Positions 10,303-22,219 of a stretch of 64,000 nt of DNA are shown here, piece by piece. How positions within the stretch are numbered: the stretch's first letter is position 1; every line of letters starts with the position of its first letter. The position numbers and the translations under genes are program-made. A model generated the notes under the pieces. The model made no database searches, was not told where the DNA came from, and saw only the letters and a list, made by a program, of their open reading frames with translations. Source of the stretch: Bidens hawaiensis (taxonomy: Eukaryota > Streptophyta > Magnoliopsida > Asterales > Asteraceae); contig JAIQDT010014352.1 in NCBI GenBank assembly GCA_021521415.1, forward strand, positions 1 to 64,000, in the 5' to 3' direction.

Positions 10303-10699
10303 TGATTGTATAGCACTTTGGAAGGAAATATGATACCTTCTCAACAAAGGACACCTGAAAGAACTATTTGGAAAAAACAAGAACAAAAGCCAGGATCCTG
10401 TCAAGATACCTGAAAGGGCACCTTCTCCACCACCCGGAGCTAAGGTGGTATCCTTCATCTCGGGAAGATCTGACATCTGCGGAAACTCGTATTCTGCGGC
10501 TAAGAAACGTTCCAGAGAAACAAAAATGGACAACAGAGAAAGACCTCTCCGTACTTCCACATTGACGACTCAAAGAATCATATCCTTCGATGAGGAAGAT
10601 AGATGTGACCTTGTGGATCCCAACCATGACGGTTTGGTAATTACTTTATGTATAGCTAACTATTTTGTGCGCAGGATACTCATCGATAGAGGAAGATTT
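10303..10699 (+). pseudogene. gag C-terminus and truncated protease of Tat copy B
   Basis: Matches A over GKNKNKSQDPVKIPERAPSP and TQRIISFDEEDRCDL, ending at ILIDRGR where A reads ILVDGGS. A TGA at about 10330 matches the one in A (775-777), so A and B share that nonsense change. Confidence 0.8.
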
Positions 10700-11410
10700 A
10701 AAATATAAACCCGCTGTGTTTTAACATAAAAGTGGTTTTTATGGCTTTGATAATCTTGTTAAAACCCAAAAATAGTATTAGGGCCGCTTGTACGAATGCA
10801 TGCTTCATTAGACCCAAAAATTTTCGAGTTTTTGGTGGGTTTTACCATTTGGCCGAAAATTTTACGGGTTTTGGTTTCCCTTTGGTTTTTCAAGATTATA
10901 CTTTACATGCATGTGGTAATCTTGAAAAACTAAGTCATTTAGATGATTGATTGTTTTGTTTGGACAAAACCTGAAACTTTCGGTTTGCCTAAGCTATGGC
11001 CGAAAGTTTTAAGGGATAAAGGAGAACCATTTTGGTCTTGTGATTTTTACATATTTGGATGTGTAATAGATGTTCATAAACTAGCCATTGCCTTGTTTTT
11101 GGTTGAATGTTTGTTTTGTGGTGTTTGTTCATTCATGTGGTTGTTAGTTCATTCAATATGGTTGTAATAATTTCATTTGGGTTTTGTAATCTATTTATTT
11201 ATTTCATTTGGTTTGTAATAATAAGTAGATTAGTTGTAGTTCTTTTACCATAGAAAATTGTATTAGGATATAATTTTGTAAAAGAATATGCAAGGAAGGA
11301 AGCCCAAATAAAGTGAAGGAGACTACAACCAAAGTAAACCCTTGAAGAATTTGGATGCGGAATCAAGTGGGAGTTCACCGACACAAGCTTATGATCTTTT
11401 GGGTCCCTTA
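10700..11410 (+). other. AT-rich non-coding left part of the copia element (possible 5' LTR or leader)
   Basis: T-rich sequence with no convincing ORF. It includes two related blocks reading TTGGCCGAAAATTTTACGGG and ATGGCCGAAAGTTTTAAGGG (about 10851 and 10997). It is continuous with 12015 onward once the solo LTR and one target copy are removed. No matching copy lies at 42441-42944, so I cannot prove it is an LTR. Confidence 0.4.
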
Positions 11411-12009
11411 TGCTAGGACACTGATTTTCAGTATCCTCAGCAAAGGCTATGTTCAGAGCAGATTCAGGATGCGGGTATCCTCCAAGGTAGCAGGTATCCT
11501 AATTACATTATATAACTAACATGATCTTTGCTACTTTCCATGTTTACCAGGTCAAAGACGGTTGCTTGATCACCCGAGAACTCGCACTTGCTGTTATTAG
11601 GACGTGACCAATAAGGAAACGTGCTGATAAGAAAAATTAACGGCTAATTGATTTAGTCTAGGAGTTTCCTTAAATATAGGATTTCTTGTTAGACTTAACT
11701 TGTTATAAATAGAGCTCAAAACAAAGGATCAAAAACACACTCTAGACACACGAGACTTACTAGTACTCGCACTCTCTGTAATCACGATCAAGTTTGAGCT
11801 CCACCATTGTAATCGCCCTTATTATTAATAAACCGGTGGTGATAGTTTTCACCGCCCAAGGTTTTTTGCTTGTTGTCATAAGGATAACGGGTTTTTTCCT
11901 CGCAACAAATCCTTGTGTTCAAGCACTTTTACTTTCACTTTATACAAGCACCTAGTCCCGATTACTAATTTGGTTACGAAATTACCATTGTCAATTTGTG
12001 ACCAAAACA
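11411..12009 (+). mobile_element. Tat solo LTR with CCTTA target-site duplication
   Basis: 599 bp, TGCTAGGACACTG ... GACCAAAACA, closely similar to the LTR at 8009-8606. It is flanked by CCTTA on both sides (11406-11410 and 12010-12014). There is no polypurine tract before it and no primer-binding site after it. This is the footprint of an element lost by LTR-LTR recombination. TATA box at 11704-11711. Confidence 0.93.
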
Positions 12010-12014
12010 CCTTA

Positions 12015-12836
12015 GAAGAGACTTTTTGGCACACTTGTTTCGGTCAACAAGTGTAGTCAAAATTAGGTGGCTATGGTTATGAACTTGTGATTGTGTGTTT
12101 TTCTGCTTGTGTGGTTTATTTAGTTTTGCTTATGTTATTGCAATATGGATTGTTAACAACTTAAAATCAACAACTTGCATAAAATTGGTTCCTTAGAAAT
12201 CGTTAGGTTATAAAATTGGTTTTATTAAAGGCTAATGATTTCATAATAAAATGGGTTTTATTAATAGGAACTTTGAAAATAGGTTTTTCAACTAAGTACC
12301 ATACATTTGAATGCATGCAAATGCAAGGTACATAAATTGTTTTCCAATCTTGAATTTTATAGAACGAAAATCCCTTTTATAAAATAAGTCAAACACCATC
12401 CTTTTATACAACACTCGAATCACTTGGGAACTTGATGTGGGATAAAGGTACCTAACTACATTGGAGGAAACTTGTGAGTTTTAGGTGAGTTTACCATATT
12501 TATGGGATAAAGGTCACCTAACCACTTGTTTGTGTAAGCTCACACGTGTGTGTAAGTAGGACGACTTAAATTAGAAACCATGTGAATAGGGTCACTGAAG
12601 CATGGCGTACAATGGTGTTGATGGGATTAAACATGCCAACTAAACATAAGATGTTTAACCGATCCCATAAAACTAGAAGTTGTTAAGGATTGCAATAGTA
12701 AAACGTTGACTACCTTGTTAATTTAAATAGTAGAATAAATGTCACTTAACTACTATTTAAATGTAACGTTGGGTTCTAGATTTTAATCATTAATTGTCTA
12801 GGAGACATAAAGGGTATTAACGATTAAAATTAATTA
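12015..12836 (+). other. non-coding leader of the copia element
   Basis: No ORF and no clear tRNA-Met primer-binding site (TGGTATCAGAGC) is visible. It holds two similar blocks around GGGATAAAGGTACCTAACTAC and GGGATAAAGGTCACCTAACCA (12439 and 12502). Gag begins near 12840-12880. Confidence 0.5.
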
Positions 12837-13524
12837 TTGATATCGAAAATACTAAAATTAAGCTTTGTTAAATTTGTAGATGGCCTCAACAACAATCCAC
12901 CTAATACTATTATCCCACCCGTTCATTACCTATCACTAAGAGCTATACTCGATAAGGATCGTCTAAACTATAACAACTTTATGGATTGGTATCGAAACTT
13001 GAGAATCATTCTCAAGCAAGAAAAGAAATCCTAAGTTTTAGAGGATCCTATTTCTGATGAACCTAGAATTGACGAAACCGATGACTATAAAGATTGGGTA
13101 AAACAACAAAGATTCGGTGCAAGTTTCTTGCCTTATGTTGGGAACCATGATTCCAGAGATTCAAAAGGATTTTGAATTTCATGGGGCATACGACATGATC
13201 ACCCAACTTAAGGAAATGTTCCTTACACAAGCTAGAGTGGAACACTTCGAAACGGTTCGAGTGATTCATGCATGTCGTATGGAAGAAACCCAATCGTTTT
13301 CCTCTTATGTGCTTAAGATGAAAAGCCACATTGATCGTCTCGAACGCTTAAATTAACCCGTCTCAAAAGAGTTAGCCACGGATTTGATCCTAAATGGCCT
13401 AACCAAGAAGTTTGAAACTTTTTTTATGAATTATAACATGAATGGATGGGACAAAAGCATTGGTGAGCTTCACGCAATGCTTAAAACGGCCGAGACGGGA
13501 ATGGGTAAAAGGGTTTTACCCGTT
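12837..13524 (+). pseudogene. gag: copia gag, N-terminal part (interrupted)
   Basis: Copia-type gag: LSLRAILDKDRLNYNNFMDWY, then a stop at 13032-13034, then (shifted) DFEFHGAYDMITQLKEMF and TQSFSSYVLKMKSHIDRLE. A further stop lies near 13354. The Athila-like element interrupts it at 13524; the reading resumes at 19938 with the CCGTT duplication as the joint. Confidence 0.82.
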
Positions 13525-15212
13525 TGATATGCTCTAAATCATATACATATATAATACGAATATTCTCCTTAATTTGAATAACTTTTGGTTAGTTTCTATT
13601 TAAAATAAACTCTAATTAATAAATAATAAGGTAAATTGATTAATATTGATAGTTATATTACATTAAAATTGTGTTATTAATTGACAAATTAAATGAGATA
13701 TTAATTCAATTCTATATCATGTTACGTAGGTGCAAAGTAAGAAAGAAAGAAGACTAGGCCATGCAAGAGAATGGTTTTTCACATGGGCTTCATTAAATAA
13801 ATCTTAACATGAAAATAAAATCCCGATAGGCTGGTTTAACAAATCGATTTAATCAAATAGTTATTTGGGGCCAATAAAACATTAGATGGAAGAAGAAAGA
13901 GGTGTGGGCCATTACTTAGATTTTGGGCTAGAGTATTTGGTTCTGGAAGGTGACTCATGTTAGTAAATATAAATATGGAGGGAAGCCTACGCACAAGAAG
14001 ACGGTAGTAGTCAGCCGCAAGCAAGAAAAAAGAAAGAGAAGGAGTCGCAAGCCAGTAATATTTCGGAGAGCGTTGGGGCTCAAAACCTACTAGTTCATAA
14101 CACTATTTTCTCGGTTTGTATTTATTATTTTCATTATGAATTTAATGGTTGAACCTAATTATTATGTTTTATTCTTGATTATGGTAGTTGGCTAAACCCT
14201 CTAGCTACCTAGGTTTTTGATGACTACTTTGTGATTTGAGGTTTTTTCTTGGCTTTTGGATTTTAATGTTGGATTAATATTAAAGTAGATAATCTTTTTA
14301 TAATTAATTTGATGTGTTTGCGTATATAGTTTTGATTTATTATTGATATTTGTTCCGTATGTGTCTTGTTGAAAGTCTTTTAGTTATAGACGCATATTTA
14401 GGTCGCTTACTGTGTGTTTGTGATTATTTTATGGTTTTACTAGATGTAGTAATCCATAGGAACAGTGGTTGGTGATTTATTAAGATTTTATATTCTACCT
14501 ATCTAGAGACTGAGAGGTAATAGATAGTTAGATTGTCCTTGGGATTAGGCGTTTAGGCTAGAATGCTCTGACAGGAGGTTTCCTAGATTTCCCTAGTTTC
14601 ATTGTAATACCGTGTCTTATTGATTGTTCTTAGGTTACCCCTTGCAATTTAGGGTGTATTGAGATAGTGAGACTGACAGGTAATCTATCTTTTAGGGTAC
14701 TTTAGTATTGTTGGAGAGACTGACATGTAATCTTACTAATTGGTAAGTTTAAACGCCCCTTAGTGTTTCCTTTTAGGTGACACCCGGATAATGATCAGGG
14801 ATCCACTAGGTTGTCTAAGGGTGCCGTATTTTAAGATCCCGGTTCCATCATAGTTTACATAGCTGAAAGAGATCCAAGATTCACAAGTAGGATTCTAAAC
14901 CGAGGTAGTGCTTCTCCTATCTTTGAGTTCGTCTAGATAATCGAGTGTAAGTCTGTGTCGGTTAGTGTCAGTTTTTAGCTTAATTAGTTAATTGTCAAAT
15001 AAGTAAAATCATTAAGTTTTAAGTCGGAGTCTAATTTTAGGCGTCTCTAGTGTCCTTTGGGTTCGATATCCCAGCCTTCATTAGGCTTTACTATAGTCGA
15101 TAGGTACACTTTCCTGTCTAGTGGTCTAGCATTAGGAGAGTCTAGGTTTATAAATTTAAAATTAGAGTGTCTAGGTTAGGTTAAGTTTTTATAGACCGCT
15201 TTTAGGACATCC
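13525..15212 (+). repeat. 5' LTR of the Athila-like element
   Basis: Starts TGATATGCTCTAAATC. By alignment it ends at ...AGGACATCC, where the other LTR ends ...AGCACATCA. It lacks 50 bp present in the 3' LTR (18331-18380) and has a shorter GAAA run, but is otherwise very similar. It contains repeated phrases of the type GAGACTGA(C/G)A(G/T)GTAAT (14506-14735). Confidence 0.9.
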
Positions 15213-15218
15213 TGTTTC

Positions 15219-15236
15219 TGGCGCCGTTGCCGGGGA
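15219..15236 (+). other. tRNA-Asp primer-binding site of the Athila-like element
   Basis: TGGCGCCGTTGCCGGGGA lies six bases after the 5' LTR. It is complementary to the 3' end of plant tRNA-Asp, the usual primer of Athila elements. Confidence 0.9.
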
Positions 15237-15445
15237 CACTTAGGTGATAGCGAAACTAGCTTTGATTGAACTTAATTGGTTAAATGGTATTTTTGTGCCT
15301 TGAGTTGTGGTGTGTCTTGTGATTCCGTGTCATAGATTTAGCATGTCTAGTTGTCTTTAGGATAATTTAGTTTCTGTTTTATTTTATGGAGTCTAGTTAA
15401 TATGTTCAATAGATCGAGTTAGTTTTGGAGTAGTTTATATAGAAG

Positions 15446-16460
15446 ATGTTGGAAAGATCTGAAGAAGAGGAACGTGAAACAGTTCGAAAACTAGAGGCAT
15501 TGGAAGCTAGGCTTGATAAGTTGATCGAAATATATAGGCTCTGTAAATTAGAAGAACTAGAAGCTAGGTTAGAGGAGTTAAGTGCTAGATATCAAATTGA
15601 GAGTCTTTTTTACAAAGAGCAGAAAGCCGTTTATGAAGATGATGAGGTTGTGTGTAAGGATATCACTTTAGAACCAGAGACAATAATGGACGAGCCAGGC
15701 CCACCTCCGGTTTAACAAGAAGTTACATCTACCGATCAGTGTCCCATGTTTTATAGCTATGAAGCAGAACCAGCAGATGATGACTTATAGACTGATGATG
15801 TTGAGGGCGTGATGGAGTTGAAATCGGTGGATTGCACGGATTTAAGTGAAGATTCTGTTGAGGAGCCGCTTAACCAGATGGAAGATGACGAAGAGGAGGA
15901 GCATGCACCATCTTGGGAGGATGAGTTTGGTGATGAATTGATGGGTTTACCAGTTTATGAAGAAGATGGAGAATTTGACCCTGTTGGTGATCTTATCTAC
16001 TTAGAAAAACTAATCATGGGGAAGCCAGGAGGTCAAGCATGCACCAAACGGAAAAGAAGAGGAAGTGGCAAACGAAGAGGATCAGAATACGATGGTAGTT
16101 GAGTTGCCACATCATATGAAGTTTAGCAGGTCTGTGAAGGAACTAGATAGTCTATCGCCACTGAAGTTGAAAAAGCCGAATAGGAGGGCGCGAAAATGCT
16201 TGGATCAACATGTTTTGAGGGTTCAAAGATGGTACAGTAAGAGTTATAGGACAAAACTTAAATGCAAGATTTACCATTTTCCTCATTATATGCCACGTAT
16301 TAGGTTTGGTCCGGGTAAGTTTAAATATTTGTGGTCCGACTCGTTTGATGGTTTTAAAATGCTTTTTATTTCCACTATGTGTCATTTGATCAAATATATT
16401 GGACGGGTGGAACTAAACGGGTCAGACCGGGGTTGGATAAAAGAAAAGCCTCCTGATTGA
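15446..16460 (+). pseudogene. orphan ORF of the Athila-like element (acidic coiled coil, basic tail)
   Basis: Three open segments form one ancestral protein of roughly 330 residues. The N-part is coiled-coil-like (LEALEARLDKLIEIYRLCKL). The middle is very acidic (QMEDDEEEEHAPSWEDEFGD). The C-part is basic (RVQRWYSKSYRTKLKCKIYH, RIRFGPGKFKYLWSDSF). The first two share a frame broken by TAA (15713) and TAG (about 15788); the third starts after a +1 shift near 16070. No gag, protease or pol motif is present. I recall similar predicted proteins in Asteraceae genomes but no function. Confidence 0.65.
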
Positions 16461-18163
16461 GATTTCAGGAGCGAGTCTGGCTGAAGACTCTTCAGTAAAC
16501 TTAGCGCTTCCTGGGAGGCAACCCGGTGGAATGTTTTTGTTTTTGTTTTTCTTTTGGGGTTTCTTGCTATCGTGTGATGCTTGTTTCTTGGTTTGCTTTC
16601 AGGTTGCTATTCCAGGGATTTTATTGGCTGATCGATGGTACATGGTTTGATTTAAGTGTGGGGATGTCGTTCTCGCTAGCTTATGGATTGCAGTGTTCGT
16701 TCGTGAGAGATGATACTATTGACATTTTCTTTTGTTCACGTTCGAAGTGGAGTGCATAAGACACGACTCGTAAGGCAATATCGTCATATTTACCAGGGGA
16801 GTCTGTTCCATTTTTTTAATTTATTTTATTTCTGCTTTATTTTTGTCTTTTTCTTGTCTCACATTGGGGACAATGTGAAATTTAGGCGTGGGGATGGGAA
16901 ACTGACGTTTTTAGGTAAAAAAAACAAAAAAAAACAAGAAATGTATATACTTATATAAAATAAAAAATAATAATAATAAAATAATAAAATAAAAATATAA
17001 AAAAAAGTCCCTTGAATTAAAAGTTTTGCAACAAATGGAAAATGATAGAAAAATTGGGGATTGGTTTTTAAAACTGCTAATATATATGAGATAAAAAAAA
17101 AATAGAAAGCGCACTTAATTTGGGATGTGTCGGTAGGCCCAACTAGCCTTGAAAGGTTTCCTCTGATTATCATTAATAAACCTAATAATCATAAATCTTA
17201 TGGGTTCTAATCTTGAGGGGGGATAGTGAAGCTGAAAATTCAATAAGGTATAGCGAGTATTACCGTAATTTAACTACATTTAGGTGGTTAGAATTACATG
17301 CACTTAAAAATTAGCACACCACTCTGTTTTATGAAAGTAAATAACGAGTGGTGGCGCCCAACCATATCCAAAGTTTATACGAGCTTAGAAAATAGTTACA
17401 TATTTAGGTAAAAGATGCCTAAGAGCACAAAGTTTTGTTGCACGAACATCAAAGATGTGAAATTATTTTGAAACTAAAAGTGAATGAGAAAGTTATGCAA
17501 ATTCCAAAGAAGCATTCACTAAAGAAAAAAAAGAAAAATCAAAAATAGAAAAATAGGCCAAAAGGCACATATTAGACGGGGCCGAGAGCTTACGTGTTAC
17601 CAAGGGGATGGTGACTTTGAGGATACACTATTGGGGTTTGAGGTTTTTAGTCAATAAATATTTTTAGGAAATACGAAGGGTGGAGGTTTGGGACCGTCAT
17701 ATACTGGGTTGCAGCTCGGGTGAAACAATGCTGGGCTGAAATCCGCCAATATAGTTTTAAGTTTAGGAACTGCTCGTACGACCTCACTTGACCTTTCATC
17801 CATCTAAATTCCACCTAAGTGCGTTTTCTTCTTACCATTTAGGTTTTTAGCTTATGGTTATAGGTTGAACTAGTCTGTTTCAACCCGGTTTTAATTGTCT
17901 TGATTATGCTTGAGATGGGGGAAAAAGATCTGTGACTCTTTAGGTGTGAGACCCATAGGTTTATTGATATCACTTGAACTTAATCATTGAATATGATGGG
18001 GGGCTTGATAGGTTAGCGGCTGAGTTTAAGTGTACAACAATATCGGCAATCACGGTTTTTGCATTTATCTGTTATTAATTAAAGTAACCTAAATGTTTCG
18101 AAAATCAATTTTTCCGATTATGATTCCATTGCAAATAGTTTTTTCAGGGACGAAAAAAGTTCA
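16461..18163 (+). other. non-coding internal region of the Athila-like element
   Basis: Includes GCTTCCTGGGAGGCAACCCG (16506-16525), a phrase I associate with Athila-like elements, an A-rich low-complexity stretch (16915-17010) and GGCGCCCAACC (17353). The short ORFs here are low-complexity artefacts. Confidence 0.6.
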
Positions 18164-18179
18164 AGTGTGTGGGGATATT
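18164..18179 (+). other. polypurine tract of the Athila-like element
   Basis: AGTGTGTGGGGATATT immediately precedes the 3' LTR start TGATATGC, in the right place for plus-strand priming. Confidence 0.7.
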
Positions 18180-18439
18180 TGATATGCTCTAAATCATATA
18201 CATATATAATACGAATATTCTCCTTAATTTGAATAACTTTTGGTTAGTTTCTATTTAAAATAAACTCTAATTAATAAATAATAAGGTAAATTGATTAATA
18301 TTGATAGTTATATTACATTAAAATTGTGTTTAGATACGTTACGGGTTTAAAAATTTATGGTTAACATCTCTTAAAGTGACATTAATTGACAAATTAAATG
18401 AGATATTAATTCAATTCTATATCATTTTACGTAGGTGCA

Positions 18440-18471
<32 letters not shown>

Positions 18472-19932
18472 AGACTAGGCCATGCATGAGATTGGTTTTT
18501 CACATGGGCTTCATTAAATAAATGTTAACATGAAAATAAAATCCCGATAGGCTGGTTTAACAAATCGATTTAATCAAATAGTTATTTGGGGCCAATAAAA
18601 CATTAGATGGAAGAAGAAAGAGGCGTGGGCCATTACTTAGAATTTGGGCCAGAGGATTTGGTTCTGGAAGGTGACTCATGTTAGTAAATATAAATATGGA
18701 GGGAAGCTACGCACAAGAAGACGACAGTAGTCAGCCGCAAGCAAAGAAAAAGAAAGAGAAGGAGCCGCAAGCCTGTAATATTTCGGAGAGCATTGGGGCT
18801 CAACACCTACTAGTTCATAACACTATTTTCTCAGTTTGAATTTATTATTTTCATTATGAATTTAATGGTTGAACCTAATTATTATGTTTTATTCTTGATT
18901 ATGGTCGTTGGCTAAACCCTCTAGCTACCTAGGTTTTTGATGACTACTTTGTGATTTGAGGTTTTTTCTTGGCTTTTGGATTTTAATGTTGGATTAATAT
19001 TAAAGTAGAGAATCTTTTTATAATTGATTTGATGTGTTTGCGTATGTAGTTTTGATTTATTATTGATCTTTGTTCCGTATGTGTCTTGTTGAAAGTCTTT
19101 CAGTTATAGACACATATTTAGGTCGCTTAGTGTGTGTTTGTGATTATTTTATGGTTTTACTAGACGTAGTAATACATATGAACATTGGTTGGTGATTTAT
19201 TAAGATTTTATATTCTACCTATCTAGAGACTGAGAGGTAATAGATAGTTGGATTGTCCTTGGGATTAGGCGTTTAGGCTAGAACGCTCTGACAGGAGGTT
19301 TCCTAGATTTCCCTAGTTTCATTGTAATACTGTGTCTTATGGATTGTTCTTAGGTTACCCCTTGCACTTTAGGGTGTATTGAGATAGTGAGACTGACAGG
19401 TAATCTATCTTTTAGGGTACTTTAGTATTGTTGGAGAGACTGATAGGTAATCCAACTAATCGGTAAGTTTAAACGCCCCTTAGTGTTTCCTTTTAGGTGA
19501 CACCCGGATAATGATCAGGGATCCACTAGGTTGTCTAAGGGTGCTGTATTTTAAGATCCCGGTTCCATCATAGTTTCCATAGCTGAAAGAGATCCAAGAT
19601 TAACAAGTAGGATTCTAAACCGAGGTAGTGCTTCTCCTATCTTTGAGTTCGTCTAGATAATCGAGTTTAAGTCTGTGTCGGTTAGTGTCAGTTTTTAGCT
19701 TAATTAGTTAATTGTCAAATAAGTAAAATCATTAAGTTTTAAGTCGGAGTCTAGTTTTAGGCGTCGCTAGTGTCCTTTGGGTTCGATATACCGGACTTCA
19801 TTTGGCTTTACTACAGTCGATAGGTACACTAGCCTGTCTAGTGGTCTAGCATTAGGAGAGTCTAGGTTTATAAATTTAAAATTAGAGTGTCTAGGTTAGG
19901 TTAAGTTTTTATGGACCGCTTTTAGCACATCA
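18180..19932 (+). repeat. 3' LTR of the Athila-like element
   Basis: Ends in CA before the CCGTT target copy. It contains an expanded (GAAA)n microsatellite (about 18440-18474) and the 50-bp block at 18331-18380 that the 5' LTR lacks. Confidence 0.92.
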
Positions 19933-20936
19933 CCGTTCTCATGATCAATGAAGGAGGAAATAGGAAGAGGCATCACCCGAAACCCAAGGCAAAGCTTGCC
20001 AAAGGAAAGGGACAAGTCAAGGGTAAGTTCTAGGGAAAGGCGAAAGCGGAACCACCCAAACCGAAAGAAAAGAAGCCAAAGGTTTGCGCGGAGGATCCAT
20101 GCTTTGGATGTGGGGAGATAGGGCATTGGATGAGAAATTGTCCAACCTATCTAAAAGAGTTGAAAGCTAAGAGGGATGCAGGGCAAACCTCGGGTACAAC
20201 TTTCATGATTCATATTGATCTTAATATTATTTCCTCTAACACATGGGTATTGGATACCGGATGTAGAACTCATATATGCAATTTGTTACAGGAGTTCAAA
20301 GGAAACGATGGATTCAATAAGGGAGATATTAGTCTCTTCATGGGCAACGGAGCAAAGGTTGTTGTCGAAGCCCGAGGGGACTACATATTGAAACTTCCAA
20401 CTGGTTTGGAAGTTATTTTAAATAATGTTTTGTATGCTCCTAGTTTGAGTAGGAATATTATCTCCGTTTCTTTGTTAAGACAATATGGTTTTGATTTTAA
20501 ATTTGTGGACGATTGTATTTGTGTTTATATGAATGATGTCTTTTATTTTAAAGTGATGCCATCTAATGACATTTATGAATTAGTTCATGACAACACATCT
20601 CATGATAACACGTTGTACCAATAAAGCACCAAGAAACTCAAAATGAATTTGAGTAAGACTTATCTTTGGTATTGTCGCCTTGGACACATAAACAAAGACC
20701 GCATACATACACTTCAAAAAAATGGTCTTTTGGAATCAAGTGAAGATGATTCATTTGATAGATGTGAGTCTTGTTTACTTGGAAAGATGACCGAAGAACC
20801 CTTTAGTGGAACAAATGAAAGGGAAAATGACTTATTAGGTATCATACATTCGGATGTATGTCGTCCTTTTAAGGCAATGAAAAGGAATAGTGAAAGATAT
20901 TTCATTACCTTTATCGACGATTATAGTCGTTATGGG
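19933..20936 (+). pseudogene. copia gag zinc knuckle, protease and integrase N-terminus
   Basis: Zinc knuckle CFGCGEIGHWMRNC (from about 20101), protease active site WVLDTGCRTHICN, protease flap region (NNVLYAPSLSRNIISVSLL), then a TAA at 20622. The integrase zinc-binding domain follows from 20643 (WYCRLGHINKDRI ... CESCLLGK) and the first catalytic Asp region (IHSDVCRPF). Tat element C cuts it at 20936 after FITFIDDYSRYG; the coding resumes at 40095. Confidence 0.87.
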
Positions 20937-21530
20937 TGTTAGGGCACGGATTTTTGGTATCCTCAGCCAGCAGTATGTTCGGGATAACTTCAAGATATGG
21001 TATCCAACGAGGTAACATGTATCCTAAATATATTGTATAAATTAACATTTCGTTCGATATTTTCCGTGTTTAAACAGGTCGAAGGACGTTGCCATGATTT
21101 CCTGAAGACTCGGACTTGCACTTATTAGGACGTGGTTAAAAAGGAAACGTGGGAATTAACGGCTAACTGGAAGGAGTCAATCATTTCCATAATTATAGAA
21201 ATTCTGTTTGCTTTATTTTTGTTATAAATAGAGCAACAACTCGGATCAATACACACACACACTTAGCACACGAGACTTACTAGTACTCGCTATCATTGTA
21301 ATCATGATCCGATTAGCTCCACCACTTGTAACCACCTATTGTTATTAATAAACCGGTGGTGATAGTTTTCACCACCTGGGTTTTTTTTCTTGCTATCCTC
21401 AGGATAACGAGTTTTTTCCTCGTAACAAATCTCTGTGTTCTAGCAAGTTTTATATTCATTTCAAACAAGCACCAAGTCCCATTTAATAATTTGGTTGTAA
21501 AATCACATTTTTTAATTTTTGACCAAAAAA
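20937..21530 (+). repeat. 5' LTR of Tat element C
   Basis: 594 bp, starts TGTTAGGGCACGG. By alignment its terminal CA has become AA. TATA box at 21233-21240; AATAAA with the GGTGA/TCACC hairpin at about 21346-21375. It differs from the 3' LTR by scattered substitutions (by eye about 6% in the first 280 bases), so the insertion is not recent. Confidence 0.92.
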
Positions 21531-21533
21531 ATT

Positions 21534-21551
21534 TGGCGCCCACCGTGGGGC
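21534..21551 (+). other. primer-binding site of Tat element C
   Basis: TGGCGCCCACCGTGGGGC, three bases after the 5' LTR, identical to that of copy B. Confidence 0.8.
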
Positions 21552-21613
21552 TATCGGTGCTTTAATTCATCAAAACCGTTTGCTTCATTGTCAACTACTT
21601 TCATCCCTTCATC

Positions 21614-22219
21614 ATGGCCTCACAACCAAAAACCAGCTCCATTTTTGCTCCGTCGGTCACCACTTCATCAAGTGTCAACCCTGGACCTCCACCAGTTCCA
21701 AAGAAGAACACTCAGCCCCGAGGAGAACTTCCACCATACGCGGGAACCTCTACACGGGTAGATCCGGTTATTTCTAATAGTGATATTTTTGCTGATGAAA
21801 CAGGTCAAAACTCATATGGAGCAGCAAGAGAAGACCAACTCAAGGCTATTTAAGGAAATTGAAGGGATCAAGAAAAAACCAGGGCAGGAGGCCACTCCAA
21901 TCATGCTCAGGGCTCTTGATTTTGGTTCTCCAGGATTATCTATCCTTCAGAATCCTTGATCCTTGGGGACACAATCAACAAGGACTCCGTTTCAGTAGCA
22001 ATCAGGATACTGCTGAACTTATCTTCCGGTATCTTCGGAATTACCCAGACCAACGAGGACAGAATCCATCAACATGTAGCCTCGTTCAACCATGCCAGCC
22101 GGCATATTCTCGTCAGGATCTCCGCTGGTGTCCTCTGAAGTGCATGTTGGAGATGATATCCCCTTGCAAACGTCGCCTTATCCTGAGGATACCCTCAATG
22201 GAGAAACTAGTCATCAAGT
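21614..22219 (+). pseudogene. gag: gag N-terminal region of Tat element C (cut by D)
   Basis: ATG start MASQPKTSSIFAPSVTT, then a frameshift near 21795, where the B copy reads on into the coiled-coil part, and further indels. Element D interrupts it at 22219; homology to B resumes at 31320. Confidence 0.78.

Larger units (their letters stand above)
8607..10699 (+). mobile_element. truncated Tat copy B sharing the LTR of A
   Basis: Primer-binding site, leader, gag and the start of the protease, very similar to A and C. Similarity stops within the protease catalytic loop (GATAGAGGAAG near 10689-10699), after which the sequence is unrelated. The rest of B is not in the window; if the copia element inserted here, it would lie beyond the right edge. 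Confidence 0.85.
13525..19932 (+). mobile_element. Athila-like non-autonomous LTR retrotransposon (LARD-like)
   Basis: LTRs of 1688 and 1753 bp flank only about 2.97 kb of internal DNA with no RT, integrase or protease. CCGTT (13520-13524 and 19933-19937) is the target duplication. The primer-binding site TGGCGCCGTTGCCGGGGA is that of tRNA-Asp, typical of Athila elements. It has one degenerate orphan ORF. It would depend on an autonomous partner for mobility. Confidence 0.92.

Noticed and set aside
10732..11167. Two plus-strand ORFs of 72-74 codons with Cys/Phe-rich sequence.
   Set aside because: No recognisable domain; T-rich sequence in the non-coding left part of the copia element.
16859..17173. 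Minus-strand ORFs with many Phe and Tyr that look like membrane segments.
   Set aside because: Translation of an A-rich low-complexity tract in the non-coding part of the Athila-like element.
17353..17363. GGCGCCCAACC inside the Athila-like element as a second primer-binding site.
   Set aside because: It is far from any LTR edge and lacks the TGG start; the site at 15219 is correctly placed.
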